A DNA stretch of 64,000 nucleotides, from NCBI GenBank assembly GCA_029964075.1, contig CM057129.1:21009430-21073429 (forward strand), read 5' to 3'. The notes beneath the pieces were generated by a model, which was not told where the DNA came from, did not search any database, and was given only the letters and a program-made list of their open reading frames with translations. This stretch comes from Patiria pectinifera. Lineage: Eukaryota; Echinodermata; Asteroidea; Valvatida; Asterinidae. The position numbers and the translations under genes were made by a program. This document shows, piece after piece, positions 22,526 through 34,900 of the stretch. The first letter of the stretch is position 1. Every line of letters begins with the position of its first letter.

Positions 22526-22681
22526 CAACTATTTTTGTTGCTTCATCTGCAAAGCTGAATTCATCATTTTCCTGTATATCCATGTAGGCCCCTAGGCCTA
22601 GATATTCTAAGAAATGTGCAGCAGATATATGGCCATGCAAACATGTCAACTGATCTTCTCCTTTTATAAAAGTATAATCGC
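22526..22681 (-). CDS. Possible orphan exon, unrecognised
   Basis: A minus-strand frame contains a protein-like stretch with GDYTFIKGEDQLTCLHG, HISAAHFLEYLGLGAY and NDEFSFADEATKIV. It is bounded by a possible acceptor (AATCCACAG, weak pyrimidine tract) and a possible donor (GTTG|GTGAGA). The frame stays open to the foldback element and has no early ATG, so an internal exon of a minus-strand gene is more likely than a whole gene. I do not recognise the family and see no partner exons. It may also be chance. Confidence 0.25.
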
Positions 22682-22721
22682 CTGTGGATTTTAATGCCAC
22701 GTTATACACGTGCACAAGCAC

Positions 22722-24472
22722 AGCTATGGCGTGTCACAAAGCGCCCTCTATCTACTGGTAGCGCACGCCTTGTCCACTGCTTCTCGTGCAATCAATCGAA
22801 CCCCGCGCCCGATCCGAGCTACTGTACGCGCAGTCCAGTACGACCGGTCACGTCAGACTCAAACCCGAAAACAACGCTAATATAAGGTGAATTAACACGT
22901 GAATTATCGGTCATCAGGTGTAAACTGCGAGCGGGATTTACAACAAAAAAAGTTCAAAAGACGAATACACGGAGAAATGAATTAAAAACAATAAAGGAAT
23001 TCATAAATGAACGAATAAATCAATAAAAAGGGGAATTAAATATGATATGACAATCGTAACGTTGAGATTCAGTAGTTCTTGTACAGTTTTTTTTTGGGGG
23101 GGAGGGGACCGGGCAAGCAATCGAAAAGGACTCTAGCGGCGATTGCTTAAAAAGTCTACAAAATTTCCTGAAGTTGTTCAAATATGAAGAACAGCTTCAG
23201 GTTTTTCACTTTTTTGCCTTGAAAAACAAATTAGCATTTATTTGTATTATTAAATATGAATATATCATTTCCTATGTATAACCTGTTGCTCATAACGTAA
23301 ATAGAATGATTATGATCCCCTTCAATTTTCAAGTTTTGACGTTATAATAATAATTCATTATTTTAAAAATGCTTTACATTATATTACAAGCGCTATTCAC
23401 TAAAAAAAAATCATAATTTCTTTTAAAAAGAAATTAAAAAAATTATTAATAATTTGATTAATTAAATTAATAACATTAATTAAGTTCAACAATTAATCAA
23501 CAAATATATTGTTTACTTTGAAAAAAATCCTGTTGAGCCATAAACAATAATAAACATGATGCAAAGTGCATAAGGGTGCAAAAAGAATTAATATATTCTA
23601 TATTAGAGAGTTCTGAGAGCCATAAAATTGGGGAATTGAAGAATTAAGGCAATGAACCTCTGGCCCTGACTTGGGGCTTCCAATTCTGAGCTTTTTGGAT
23701 GCAATTGGGTTCGAAAGTGGCGTTACTTTGCCATGTTATGAAGGGAACCTTTTTTTCAAGATGGCTACTACTTTTCCGCTTCGGGAAAATAAATATTTAT
23801 ATAATATGATATAATATAATAATATTTATTTTTTTGTGCAGCTTCATTGCCTGTGAGAATTTTGAAGAATGGGCATTGAGCTCTATGTAGTATTTATGGG
23901 AATTTTAATGCAGGGGTGCACCCATAAATTGTTCACACACGTAAAAATTACCACCCCTATCTCTGACAAGTTCATTAGCATATACTGTTAAAAAATATTT
24001 AAAAAGACACTTTGAGGAATGTTTTTTCATGAAACACAGGGGTTGTGCTATTAATCAGAGAATAATCTGCTCTTAAATGTTACATATCTGTACGATTCCT
24101 CCTCCCCCCCCCCCTCCCCACCCCCACCCTCCAAATTAGTTTATTGACTTTGCATATAACCATTTCTTATTCCTCCATGATATAACTAAGTTTTCACGTT
24201 GAGTGCATGGGGGAAATCTTGTTTTTACCTATCTGCCGTGTGAGGCGCCCTTTCCCATCGTGATCTTTGAGCAAGAACTTCATCATTATTTATGTTTCAC
24301 TTTTTAAGAGGACTGTCCTATATTCCCCTCTCTAGCTGTACGGCTAATTAACCCGCGGCTTGCCTGTCGATCGACGCGTCGTCGCGCGACGGATCGGAGT
24401 GCATGAAAACCGTGTCATCAGTTGCTGCGTGATTCATTAAATTATTCTTTTTCAGATTCGGACATTTCCAAA
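22722..24472. other. Region between the foldback element and the Tudor gene
   Basis: 22700-22880 is relatively GC- and CpG-rich. The rest is AT-rich with short tracts (T, C and A runs), and no exon is recognised. 24350-24410 is CpG-rich (GTCGATCGACGCGTCG) and may mark the start of the Tudor gene. A splice acceptor TTCTTTTTCAG at 24445-24455 precedes the first ATG by 17 bp, so at least one upstream exon exists but was not identified. Confidence 0.4.
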
Positions 24473-25942
24473 ATGTCTGCAGTTTGTGGAAGGTGCAGAG
24501 AGGAAGAAGCTGTCCTTGAGTGTGCTGACTGTGTTGGCAGTAAGCGCCGTGGTAAGTTCACATTCTCTAATCTGAATCCGAAACCACGAAATAAACATGA
24601 ACGTTATATGCCATGCTAACTGTCAGCTAACCCATGCATCAAATGCATACTGTCCCACGTGGCCGTGGGTACAATTATTTCAGGGAATTCACAAACATGA
24701 CAAATCGTCACCGACACCACGAACTGACACCCTCTGCATCACATGTGTACAAAAGATTTTACAAATTCAAATTTTCTTTTTTTGCCGATATTAGCAGTTT
24801 GTATCATGAAGTTTAACATGACGAAGTTAAAATTGCTGAAATCATCTAAAATAAGCAAATTTTACTAATGAATTTTCAAGAAATTGGTCAATTCTGGTGT
24901 TTTTTGTTACCACGAAGTGACACTGCACAGGGTGTCAGTTCGTGAAAACAAAAATTTACGTGATTTTGGAGAGTGCCATATGCAATAGCGTTAGGGAGTG
25001 TCAGTTCGTGAAAACAAAAATGTTCGTGTTTTTGGAGAGTGCGCGCACGCATGCGCAGTGTGCGCGCACTCTCCCAAAACAGTTCGTGGTGTCGGTGACG
25101 AAATGTCAACCCGCCAATCATGCCCGCATTTATATTTGCGGACCAACAACCTTAACCAGCAGCATAGTCGGACTCCATATTATCGCGGCATCCCTATTAT
25201 CGCGGCAAAGGAAATTTCTCTTTTTTGCGTTGCCAAAACTCCTTCAACTCAGTTCAAGTGGGGGGTTAGAAGTGACGTAGCTGGGGAAGGGGTGGGGCGG
25301 CTTGGGAGTATGCCCCTCAAACACTGGAAATTTGCTAATCCTTTTTCACAAGTGGCCTTTTTTAATGAGTGCCCTTTTTTAGCGTTGTGCGAACGTCGTT
25401 AATTGTAATGCCATAAAAAAAAATGCCTTCGATTTTCCAAAAGTGTCCACTTTGACATGTTTGTGGGGCGTCCCCGTAAAAAATATTTTGTTCAGCTGTT
25501 TCCCCTCCCCCTCCTCCACCTTTTTTATTTTATGGAAGCCGGGTTATCGATGGAAAAACCCTGTCTACCTTTCATCACGGATGCTACAGAAATTGGCTGT
25601 CGCAACCCCCCCCCCACCCCGCCACCTCGATGAGAATGCAGACTATGCCACTGGGGAGGGGGGGGGGGGGTTTGCAGGCTTAATGTGGTGCATTGGAAAA
25701 TCACATGGAAACCCCAAATCCGCATATGTCTGAATTTCTTTTAAATTGTGGAATATAGTTGCTTTTGTCAATTAAAAAGAAATGTGAAAGTAAAAGGTTA
25801 GGAAATAATGTCACCATTTATTGATATCTACCGGTATATGTCCCTTCATGTAGGTGAATTGCTACCACTATGTGATGCCTGTAATGCATTAATCCATGTG
25901 GGATTTCTTAGTGACCACCAAGTCATCTCTGTAACAATCAAG
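24473..25942 (+). CDS. Tudor gene exons 1-2: B-box-like zinc finger
   Basis: Exon 24473-24551 starts at ATG (AAAATGTCTG) and gives CGRCREEEAVLECADC. Exon 25854-25942 gives LCDACNALIHVGFLSDHQV. Together they supply CxxC, CxxC, CxxC, His, His, as in type 1 B-boxes. Two in-phase donors 12 bp apart exist (GCA|GTAAGC ending at 24539, GTG|GTAAGT ending at 24551); the upstream one removes KRRG and brings the spacing nearer the B-box norm. Both keep the reading frame. Confidence 0.72.
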
Positions 25943-28900
25943 GTATGTAATTTGCTCCTTGCGTGCATGTATTATGTATTTTTATGTTTGAGGAAATATA
26001 CATCTACATCTACATCTAAGTGAATATTGGACAGGACCAATAGGTACATGTATCTTTGTCCAGACTTCCAAGGACATGTCAACATCTCCTCGGACATCAC
26101 AACTGAGAGTGCAAAATTTAACAACAACAAAAAGAAGTGTACATATACAGTGACTGGAACAACTTGGGGACTAGTTGCTTGAGCTTTGGAACGTCCAGCT
26201 GGCCTGCCCATGTACAGCTGTGCCTTGTGGTCGTTCATGTAGCTCCATAGATTGGTGTTGAATGACTTACATGTAGCAGCAGTAGAGTTAGTGATGATGG
26301 TGGATGGTAGAAGATTTCATTGACTGATGGTCCAGGGGTAGAAACTGTTTTTGTAGATCTTTGTTCTGGCAGGGAAGTTGATGAATTGATGTGGTCGATG
26401 GCTTCTGGTTACTGGTCTGTTGGGATTGTGCATGGGGTTGACTGGGATGAATTTGTCTGGGACTGTCAGTGGTGTTTTCCCTTTGTTGATCTTGTAGAGC
26501 ATTGTGAGACCAGCTGCAGTTCTTCCATCTTGAAGTGATGGCCAATTCAACTCTTGAAGCATTTTAGTAACGCTAGCCGTACGCTGATAGTTAAATGTCA
26601 CAAAATGGGCTGCCTTTCTCTGTAGCATTGCTAACATCAGTTCATCAAAAGCCATTTCTTTTGTGAACCAAACTTTGAAGAAAAAGAAATAGCAATAACT
26701 CTGTGCATTTATTCACCTCACTTTCAACTTTCGTTATTTTTTTTCTTGCAGCAACAGAAAATTCAGTTTGAGGAGCAGCTGCAGAAGTTTAAGAGGTAAA
26801 CTGCATTGGTTTAATTTTAAAAAATAAATAAATAAACTGTAAAAAAGAAGAAGATAGGCCTATGATGTCAGTGTACACATTTTTGCTGAATACTTTTGGT
26901 TTCTTAAAGAAGGATTATTTTACCACAAAGTTATGCTTTAAATTACCACTCAAGTCCCAAATTTTATCAAGAACGTGCGATATAGCTTTGGTACTAGATT
27001 AACGCTTTCCTAGAAAAATGCACGACATATATTAACCCTCCAATATACATTCTGTGCCAAGTTGCCCTTTCAATGGTAAAGAGCTCCCAGCCGACATAAA
27101 GCTTGATTGACTGGCTGTGACTGTTTATGTAACTTGATACAGCTGTGCTTTGACTGTAGGTGATTGATAAGACAGTGCCACCAGATTCCTGCTTTTGTCT
27201 GTTGACTGAATTTGACTAGTGAGAGTGCTTGGTTGAATATGATCTGGCTGTTTGTGACTAGCCTGTGTGAAAGACATGACAGGGGAAGTGGATGGAATTT
27301 TTGACAGTCTGTGACTGTTTAAACAGTAGGATAATGTAGAATAAATTCAGGTGGCATGGGTGGCTTGTGCGTAAAGCGCTCGCCTCTCACCAAGGTGACC
27401 CCGGTTCGAATTCCGGCCGCGGGACACGTGAGTAGAGTTGTGTGTTGGTTCTCTCCTGTGCCACGAGGTTTTTTCTCCGGGCCCTCCGGTTTTCCTCCCT
27501 CCGGAAAAATCAAACACTTTCGATCTCAGGCTGTGCTCCGTGGTCATATATGGGTCGATGTGGCCGGCAGCCATAGGCGCCTTTATGTGCCAGCGGCCCG
27601 ACCACGTTGTAGCCGCGTCCTTCGCAATTCAGCATCCCAGCTGCCAGTAAGGATGATTAGCCTCCCAAATTATTATTATTATTATTATTATAATAATAAC
27701 AGTATATAATGCATTCGTGCAACATACATTGAGTAGCATTAATTTGGTTTTTCCTTACATTTCTCATCATCTTACGGTCCAGCCATGGGAAACACTTGCA
27801 GTTGAAATTGAATGAGGTGCATTACGCGAGACAGGATATTGAACAGAGGTAAGTCAAGTCTGCAATGGTGTTAATAACCCTACCCTCCAGATCCAGGGTA
27901 TTTTGGCTAGAAACCCTGCCAAACGCAGCAACATGCAACACTTGTCTAAATGACAGGCCTGCCGAGTGCAGCAAGATCCATCAGGCCAAAAGTCTCAATA
28001 CAAGGCCAAACTGCCTCAGAGTTTGTGGTCACCAAATGCAGCAGGATGCAACAGTTGCATCGTTCAATGGGATTAGCTCTCATTGTTTCAGAATTGGCCG
28101 TGTATGCACTGATGTTCATAGCTAAATGCATCAAAGTGCACCAGACTTTTCCACCTAATGCACTGTGTTGCATCTGGCAGGGTTAGGGGTAAAGACCCCG
28201 GACGTGCACACTGAGGAATGTCTCCAAATACTGGTTAACTATTGGTCCCTGTACTACCAGCAAGTGGTCACTCAAGCTATTCTGCACCCGATTTCATCAA
28301 ACTCTTAGTAACTTACAATGCATCGCAGCGTTGCGACGCGTCATATCTCTATGATGCGTCGCAGCAGCGACGTGTCCTGTGATCCATTTCATAAAACACG
28401 TTGTAAGTGCAACGCATCGTATGTGTATTTATAGCACAGCTCGGTGACTGTTTTATGTATTTAGTCAGCGTACAGTAAATAGTCGTCTGATATTCAACAA
28501 AGAGTCGTCGGATCTCAGCTCGAAATGTGTTAAAACGTAAAACAAAATGGCGGTCGTGCGATGCAATTTTGAAGGAAAACAAGCTCTCAGTAAACTGCAT
28601 AGCTACTTTGAAATTTCATCTACAATATTCCAGTCTAATTAATAATTATTCAATGAATTTTCTATTTACAACTTTACACACATTGCCTCGGTGTTATAAT
28701 CTCGTTCATGTAATGTTTATGGCATTAAACAGGCTAAGAAAGGGACTCTTGCGATAACCACTAGATCGGGTGCAGGTCCTGAAACTCTCAAGTGGCCTTG
28801 TGTAATGCTTTCCCTCGTATAATGCCTCGTATGAAATGTCTTTGTGGGATGTCTCTAGGTCCCAGTACAACCATCAAGTGGTCACGCATGCCTTTCAGGC

Positions 28901-31900
28901 AGTGTGGCAGACCCTGAAACAGAAGGAGAAAGAAGTGACAGCTCCGCTGAAGGAGTCTAGCAAGAAGGAGGCTGCACTGCTGGCAGAATGCGAGAAGAGT
29001 GTCGGCCAGGCCACTTCGGAATTCAAGAACGTAAGTTGGTATCATTGTATAATGCCTAATCCTAAGGTTGGAACATGCTTCCCGCTATTGCAGCAAAGCA
29101 AAATTTGAGGACTTGAAAGTGTTAAGCTTGACTTGATGTCAAAAATCCACGCTCACTTTTGCTTTTATGCTCAGTATGAACCTGCAACAGTGTTTGAAAA
29201 TTAAGGGTCACTCAGTTTGTCGTCAGTCATCATTAACCCTAACCGCCCTGAATCCTCCAAAATCCTTTTTGCAAATTGGAGGAATTTGCAGGATTGAGGT
29301 TACATGGCAAAAGTGCGTTGCTGATTTCGGAGTACGCACTGTGTCAAGGTCTTGGGCCGGACCTTGTGTTGTTTATGCTCAGCCGTACATAAATTTAGTC
29401 CTTGATTATACTTGACATCCTCCGCACTGCTCCAGGATGTCACTGCCTCTGCCTCAGCCTATTGGCAGACATAGCCGGAGGATTTTGCAGGATTCAGGCA
29501 GTGGTCATCCCTCCATGAACCATATTCAAGAAATAGCGGAGGAATTTGCAGGATTGAGGCTATATGCTATTTTTCCATGAGGCCAATTGGAGGATTTTGC
29601 AGGATTGAGGCTACATCCTAGCAAAAATGCCTAGGGAGTTAGGGTTAAGGGCATTGATTGTGCATGGGAGAGACTATTGGGAAACTGGCCAGCTGTTCTG
29701 GCCAGCTAGTACCTTGATGAGACCAAATGTTTTACTTCACCAGTGTCAGGCAGTAGACAGCTATGAACTCCGTGTTGCAAACACTGCACTGACGAGACCC
29801 AGCGTGTGATGGACATGGTTCATGGGCATTTTGCATGGAATACCTGCAACCGATTCACATTGGAATGCATGCATCACAAGTCCAGTCACAAGTAAATCAA
29901 AAGGTCATTTATAAGTCCGGTCATAAGCAAAAAGGGATGACAGTCCTTCTGATTTCAGGTGTGCGATCACACCCCCACACCATCGCACACCTAAAAGCTT
30001 CCTGAGAAGTGTGAATAATTGCACGCCTGAATTTCCCTGGACCACAGATCACACACCTAGAAAACCACACACCTAGAAAAAACACACACCTAGAAAAATC
30101 CAGGTGTGCCTTTTTCGACACGCCTGTGATTTTCAAATCAGAAGGACAGGATGAGCAATAACAATGGAATGCCTTGAATTTAGACAAGGTGACTTGTAAT
30201 AGATTTATGATGAGGACTTGTGAGGGCCTCTACTGCAACACTGCAAATTCGTGCACAGCGCAATGTACGGCCGGCCAGCCTGACTGTTGGCGGCGCCAGC
30301 GGCCGTGATGTACGTTAAGCGAATAGTGGTGCAGACGACCCTAAACTCTCGATTATTTTTAAGAATCACCCACCTTAAATACATTGTTAATTAGGTGAGG
30401 CAAGTTGTAATCACTTTTGATGGCCAGTCTTGATATTTTTCATGGCGCAAGTGAAAATAATCCAGACACAAAATAAGCATGATTATTTGCTCCATGCTCC
30501 ATTCAATCAGCACCCCAAACAATAACTTTTCAGACCTACCGACGCTATTTTGAAAGGCATGTTATCGAAAGCAGAAGTAATTTTTTCTTCACATTAATTT
30601 CTTAATTTAAACTACTTGTAATCCATACCTTTCTAGTTCAGGAAGTTGTAACATTTGTGAAATGTTGAATTTTTTTTTTTAGTTAAAAATTTAGATTTTT
30701 TCCTTAATTACAAAAAAATAGTACAAGATCTCCTCTGAAAGGAAAAATCTACCTTAAAGACCTCCAGATTTGCTCTACAATGCATCAGAGAGCTTCTATA
30801 GTTCACCATTTTTCGGGACTTTCAAGCGGGCCCCGAACCCCATGCTGTGGCTTCACAGGTTGTTGAATCACAACAAAAACTTCCTTCGCAGGTTTGAAAA
30901 AAAAATCCTGGGGAGAACCCTGCTGTACAATGGGTTCACAAATACCTAAATCTGTTGTTGAAATATACTAATCTTCGTCCTCTAGGAACTATGCCATGAT
31001 GGGAACCATTTGTAGGACTCTCTCTTTTTGGTTGCATTTATTTCGCGTCTTATCCCAGTGTGTGTTTGATTACTATCCTTGAGTTATCATTTACTGCTTG
31101 CAGTTGTGCACTGAGGCCCAAAAGCTTCTTCAAGGGAATTCACTCGACTTTGTTCAGAATTATGACGGGATGAAAAAGAAGGTAAGAGAATACTTTCAAA
31201 TTTGAAACCAGAAACACAAATTGAAATAGTCCACTCTACGACATTTTTTTTATTTGAACAGGAACAAAAACAGATCTTTTATGTCTGCCATTTAACCTCA
31301 TTAGCACATTTTGCAAACAAGTAAGTCTAGCCTACACTCTGTTCCAGTGTTAGTAGCTTTCATCTGGTAAATACGTAAACCATCAATTTCGTTGTTCTTT
31401 TTAAAGCAAATGTTATAACTTCTTCGGAAATCGGTAGTAAAAGGTAAAGAGCATTTAGCGATATATTGTGCACTTTAAAGTACAAAACTGTTCGCTGTTG
31501 TTTTTGATCTAATTCATATTTTATGGAGAAAGTAAACAATTTTTTTTTTTCACCATAGTCTTTCAGAAGTTGTGGTTGATATTAAATTGTTAAATATGTG
31601 TTTATTTCACAGCTGGAAGAATTTAAGATAGATGGAGTTGGCAACTCATTCCCAAGCCTGGGACTCCCAGCTCGCCTGGATGTGACAGGTCTCCTGCAGA
31701 ACATCAAGGAACTCTCTCTCCAGTCACAGGACACAGATGGAACCCCCACGATTGACGCTTCCTCTAACGAGGATGAATGTGAGAGAAAGAAGACCTTGGA
31801 AGTGCAGTCACCCAAGGAAGGTACAGTTTATGGGTAGTCCCTCTTAGGGTCTGATGGCCAGGAACGATAAAGAGAATTATATAACTGACATACATGTACA

Positions 31901-34900
31901 CATGCTTGTCATTAGATTAGTGGAACTCACATCACGTGGCATTCATTATTGCTCCTATTCACGCCGGGGCTCAAAAAGTCCCATTCGCCCATGGGGAATG
32001 GGAAACACTATTCAACAGTTAGGATCATTCTTGTTCTATGACGCAGTATTTGTGTGCAAATGCATGCTGGTGTGCGCGTTCAGCATAGCGTTCCAAAGAG
32101 CCAGCGCTACAGAGTCGGGCTCAAACATTTTCGTGAAGGGGTGGTTTGGAAGAGAGAAATACATTTTCCACCAATTTTGTATTGAAATAAAAGTTCAAAT
32201 ATATCAAATGACAAGGATATATACGTCAGTTATATAAAACAAATATTGAGTGGCTTTAAATTGTGAAATGGGAGGAATATTATCGCTCGGTAAAATCTCG
32301 TCTTTCTCCAGTTCACTCGGCTTCGCCTCGTGAAATGGAAAAGTCCAAATTTTACCTTGCGATAATATTCCTCCCATTTCATTCTGAGCCACTCAATATT
32401 TGTGTAATGTTGGGAGTTGAATCCATCACAACTCCATCACAAGTCCATCGCAAGTTTTCCGGTCTTAAACCCAGTCACAAGCTATTCAGTTAACACAATG
32501 CATTCAGTTGACAAAAGGCATCCCTTTGTTTTTGTTTATCCCCTGTTACTTGTGACCAAACTTGTGCATTGACTTGCGGCCAGATTTGTGATGAATGTAA
32601 CTTAAAGGGAATGTACAACATTTGCTTTTGCTGCAATTTTCAGAAATAAATGGATTAAGAGGATTAATATGTTATAGCAAATATTGTTAAAACTGACCTG
32701 TTTCACGTTTTGGGCTTGTAGACGCTGGAAAAACCAAGAAAACCAATCATGTTCTTGTAGTCTGGTTCCATGACCCACTTAAGATGAAACAGAGAAATTT
32801 ATAGACTTTGGGGAATTGTAAGGTCAGAGAATCAGTCTGGCAGGCTTGTACCACTTCACAGGTGTGTAATCAATTGCAAAGAAAATGCGGAACAACTGTT
32901 ATGAATATTTAGAAGCAGTTTTTGAAAAAAAGCCAGTTTTCTCCAACGCTGGTCGGCCGACCAGCGTTGGAAAAATACAAATTTTCTTGAAAATGTCAGC
33001 ACACCAGGAGACACGATTTTACAGGATGCTTTAGACTGTCATTCCCTTACAATCCAGTAAGGTATTTTGTGATAATTTGATCATTTCGTTTTTTGATGTT
33101 TGCAAATGTTGTATCTTCCCTTTAAACATGGGAGGAGAGCAGTTGAGGGCTGTGTGAGTGAGGACACACAGCCAGCATAGGGTTTGGCAACCCCATAACC
33201 GAATTGAAAGGAATTGATTTCAAATCTAAGCGTGGGAATTAAAACACCTCTTCTTTTTTAGGAATCCACTTCTTGTCATAGTGGATTGGAAAATGATGTC
33301 TTAGGAAACAATCACATCTCAAACTGACTTTTTCCCTTTCCAGATACTTGCAGAAATGAGGACGGTAGAGTCCAGAAATTACCACCACTTGGAGGGCTTT
33401 GTATCCCTTGAAGCCAAGTGCAAAAACAAATTGTTTTTCACACAGTGAATGATTTGTGATGAGTCAGATATGTTTCTTCATAAACATCACCCTGGCGCAA
33501 ATTCAATCTCATAAGATACATTGTACGTATGTTTCTACCGAAGCCTCCCAGAGAATTAGGGTTAATCCTAACCCTCAAATCCCTCAAAGTAGGTTCGGTG
33601 GGAAGTTTCACAACCCGTGGCCCTATTAAGTTTGAGTGTAAAGAAATTTTCTTTGAGTTCTGACCAAATTGAACATTTTGGGAGATAACGGGGGTAGTTG
33701 TTATTATTAAAGAAAAAACACTGAAGAAGTTGGAGTCAATCATTGATAAACATTCTGTGGGCTCCATGCACAAACAAGAGAGGGCACTTTTTTACCCCTT
33801 TGATAGCCCCGTGGACAGGACGCACCGCATGCGCGTATACAGAGAAGTACGCACGACTAATTTCACTCTGAACGTGCACAAAACCATAGCATATTTGCGT
33901 GAGCATCAGGCGTCATCGGCTAAGTGGTCTCACCCAACTCTTCCTCCCTTACCGCTGAGGGGGTACTTGTGCATGGAGCCCATAGTGTTGTTATGCTTCT
34001 TTCTCTTTCAATATTTGTCAGGTGACGTTCTGCAGGTGTACGTGGAGAGCCGCCTGGACACCAAAGGTCATTTCTGGGTCAGCAGAAACCTGAGCCAGGA
34101 CATAGCCAACCTTTATGAGAACCTTAGCTTCAGAATAAGGTCAGTGTTCCGTTCATCCTGATGGGTATACAGTGGAATTCAGAAGAGACTTCTGAATCTC
34201 TTCTAAGAAAATGCTGTGTATTGAGAGTCTTAAATCTGAAGATAATGGAAAAAAATAATATAAGAAAAGTCTGGTGCATGAAATGACTATCCCAGAATGT
34301 ATCTCAGTATTGAAAAAGTGCCTACAAAAGCACCTGGTACCCACTCTCTTTTTCCAATCTCTAGTTCCTCCACATGGAAGGGTTTATCTTTTTAAAGTTG
34401 GACTTTTTTTGGTCCAAATGGGCCAGACTTGTATACTTCAAATTTAAATAACTTTATAACATTATGGAAAAAAGCTGCAGAAAAAAATCTGATTTGAATG
34501 TTTAATTCAGACCTTAAACTTTGCAGTTGAAATGCTCAGGCCCATATCTTGACATGTTGGATATTTGGAGAATGGTTTGGCCTTCTGCTACGTGTTCGTT
34601 TGCAGTTATGACCTTTATATGGGTAGTCAATGCAGACTAAAGTGATCAACTTTGTTCAGGCTGTTCCATTGGCCGTATTTTTGCATTCAAATACTCACAC
34701 CTGTGAAAGTTAGCTGTGTTGTTTGTGTTTTCAAAAATACATTTATCTATCGATTTCCTTTCTGTGTTGAGCAGGTAAAACACTAAAATGTTTTGAGAAA
34801 AATGTCTTAAGTGTTTGCCCACTGCAGAGCTTTCAGGTACATTAGTGTTAACGCTGTCCTGGTATTTTCAATTATCTCTCCCATCCGTAAGGCAAGACAT

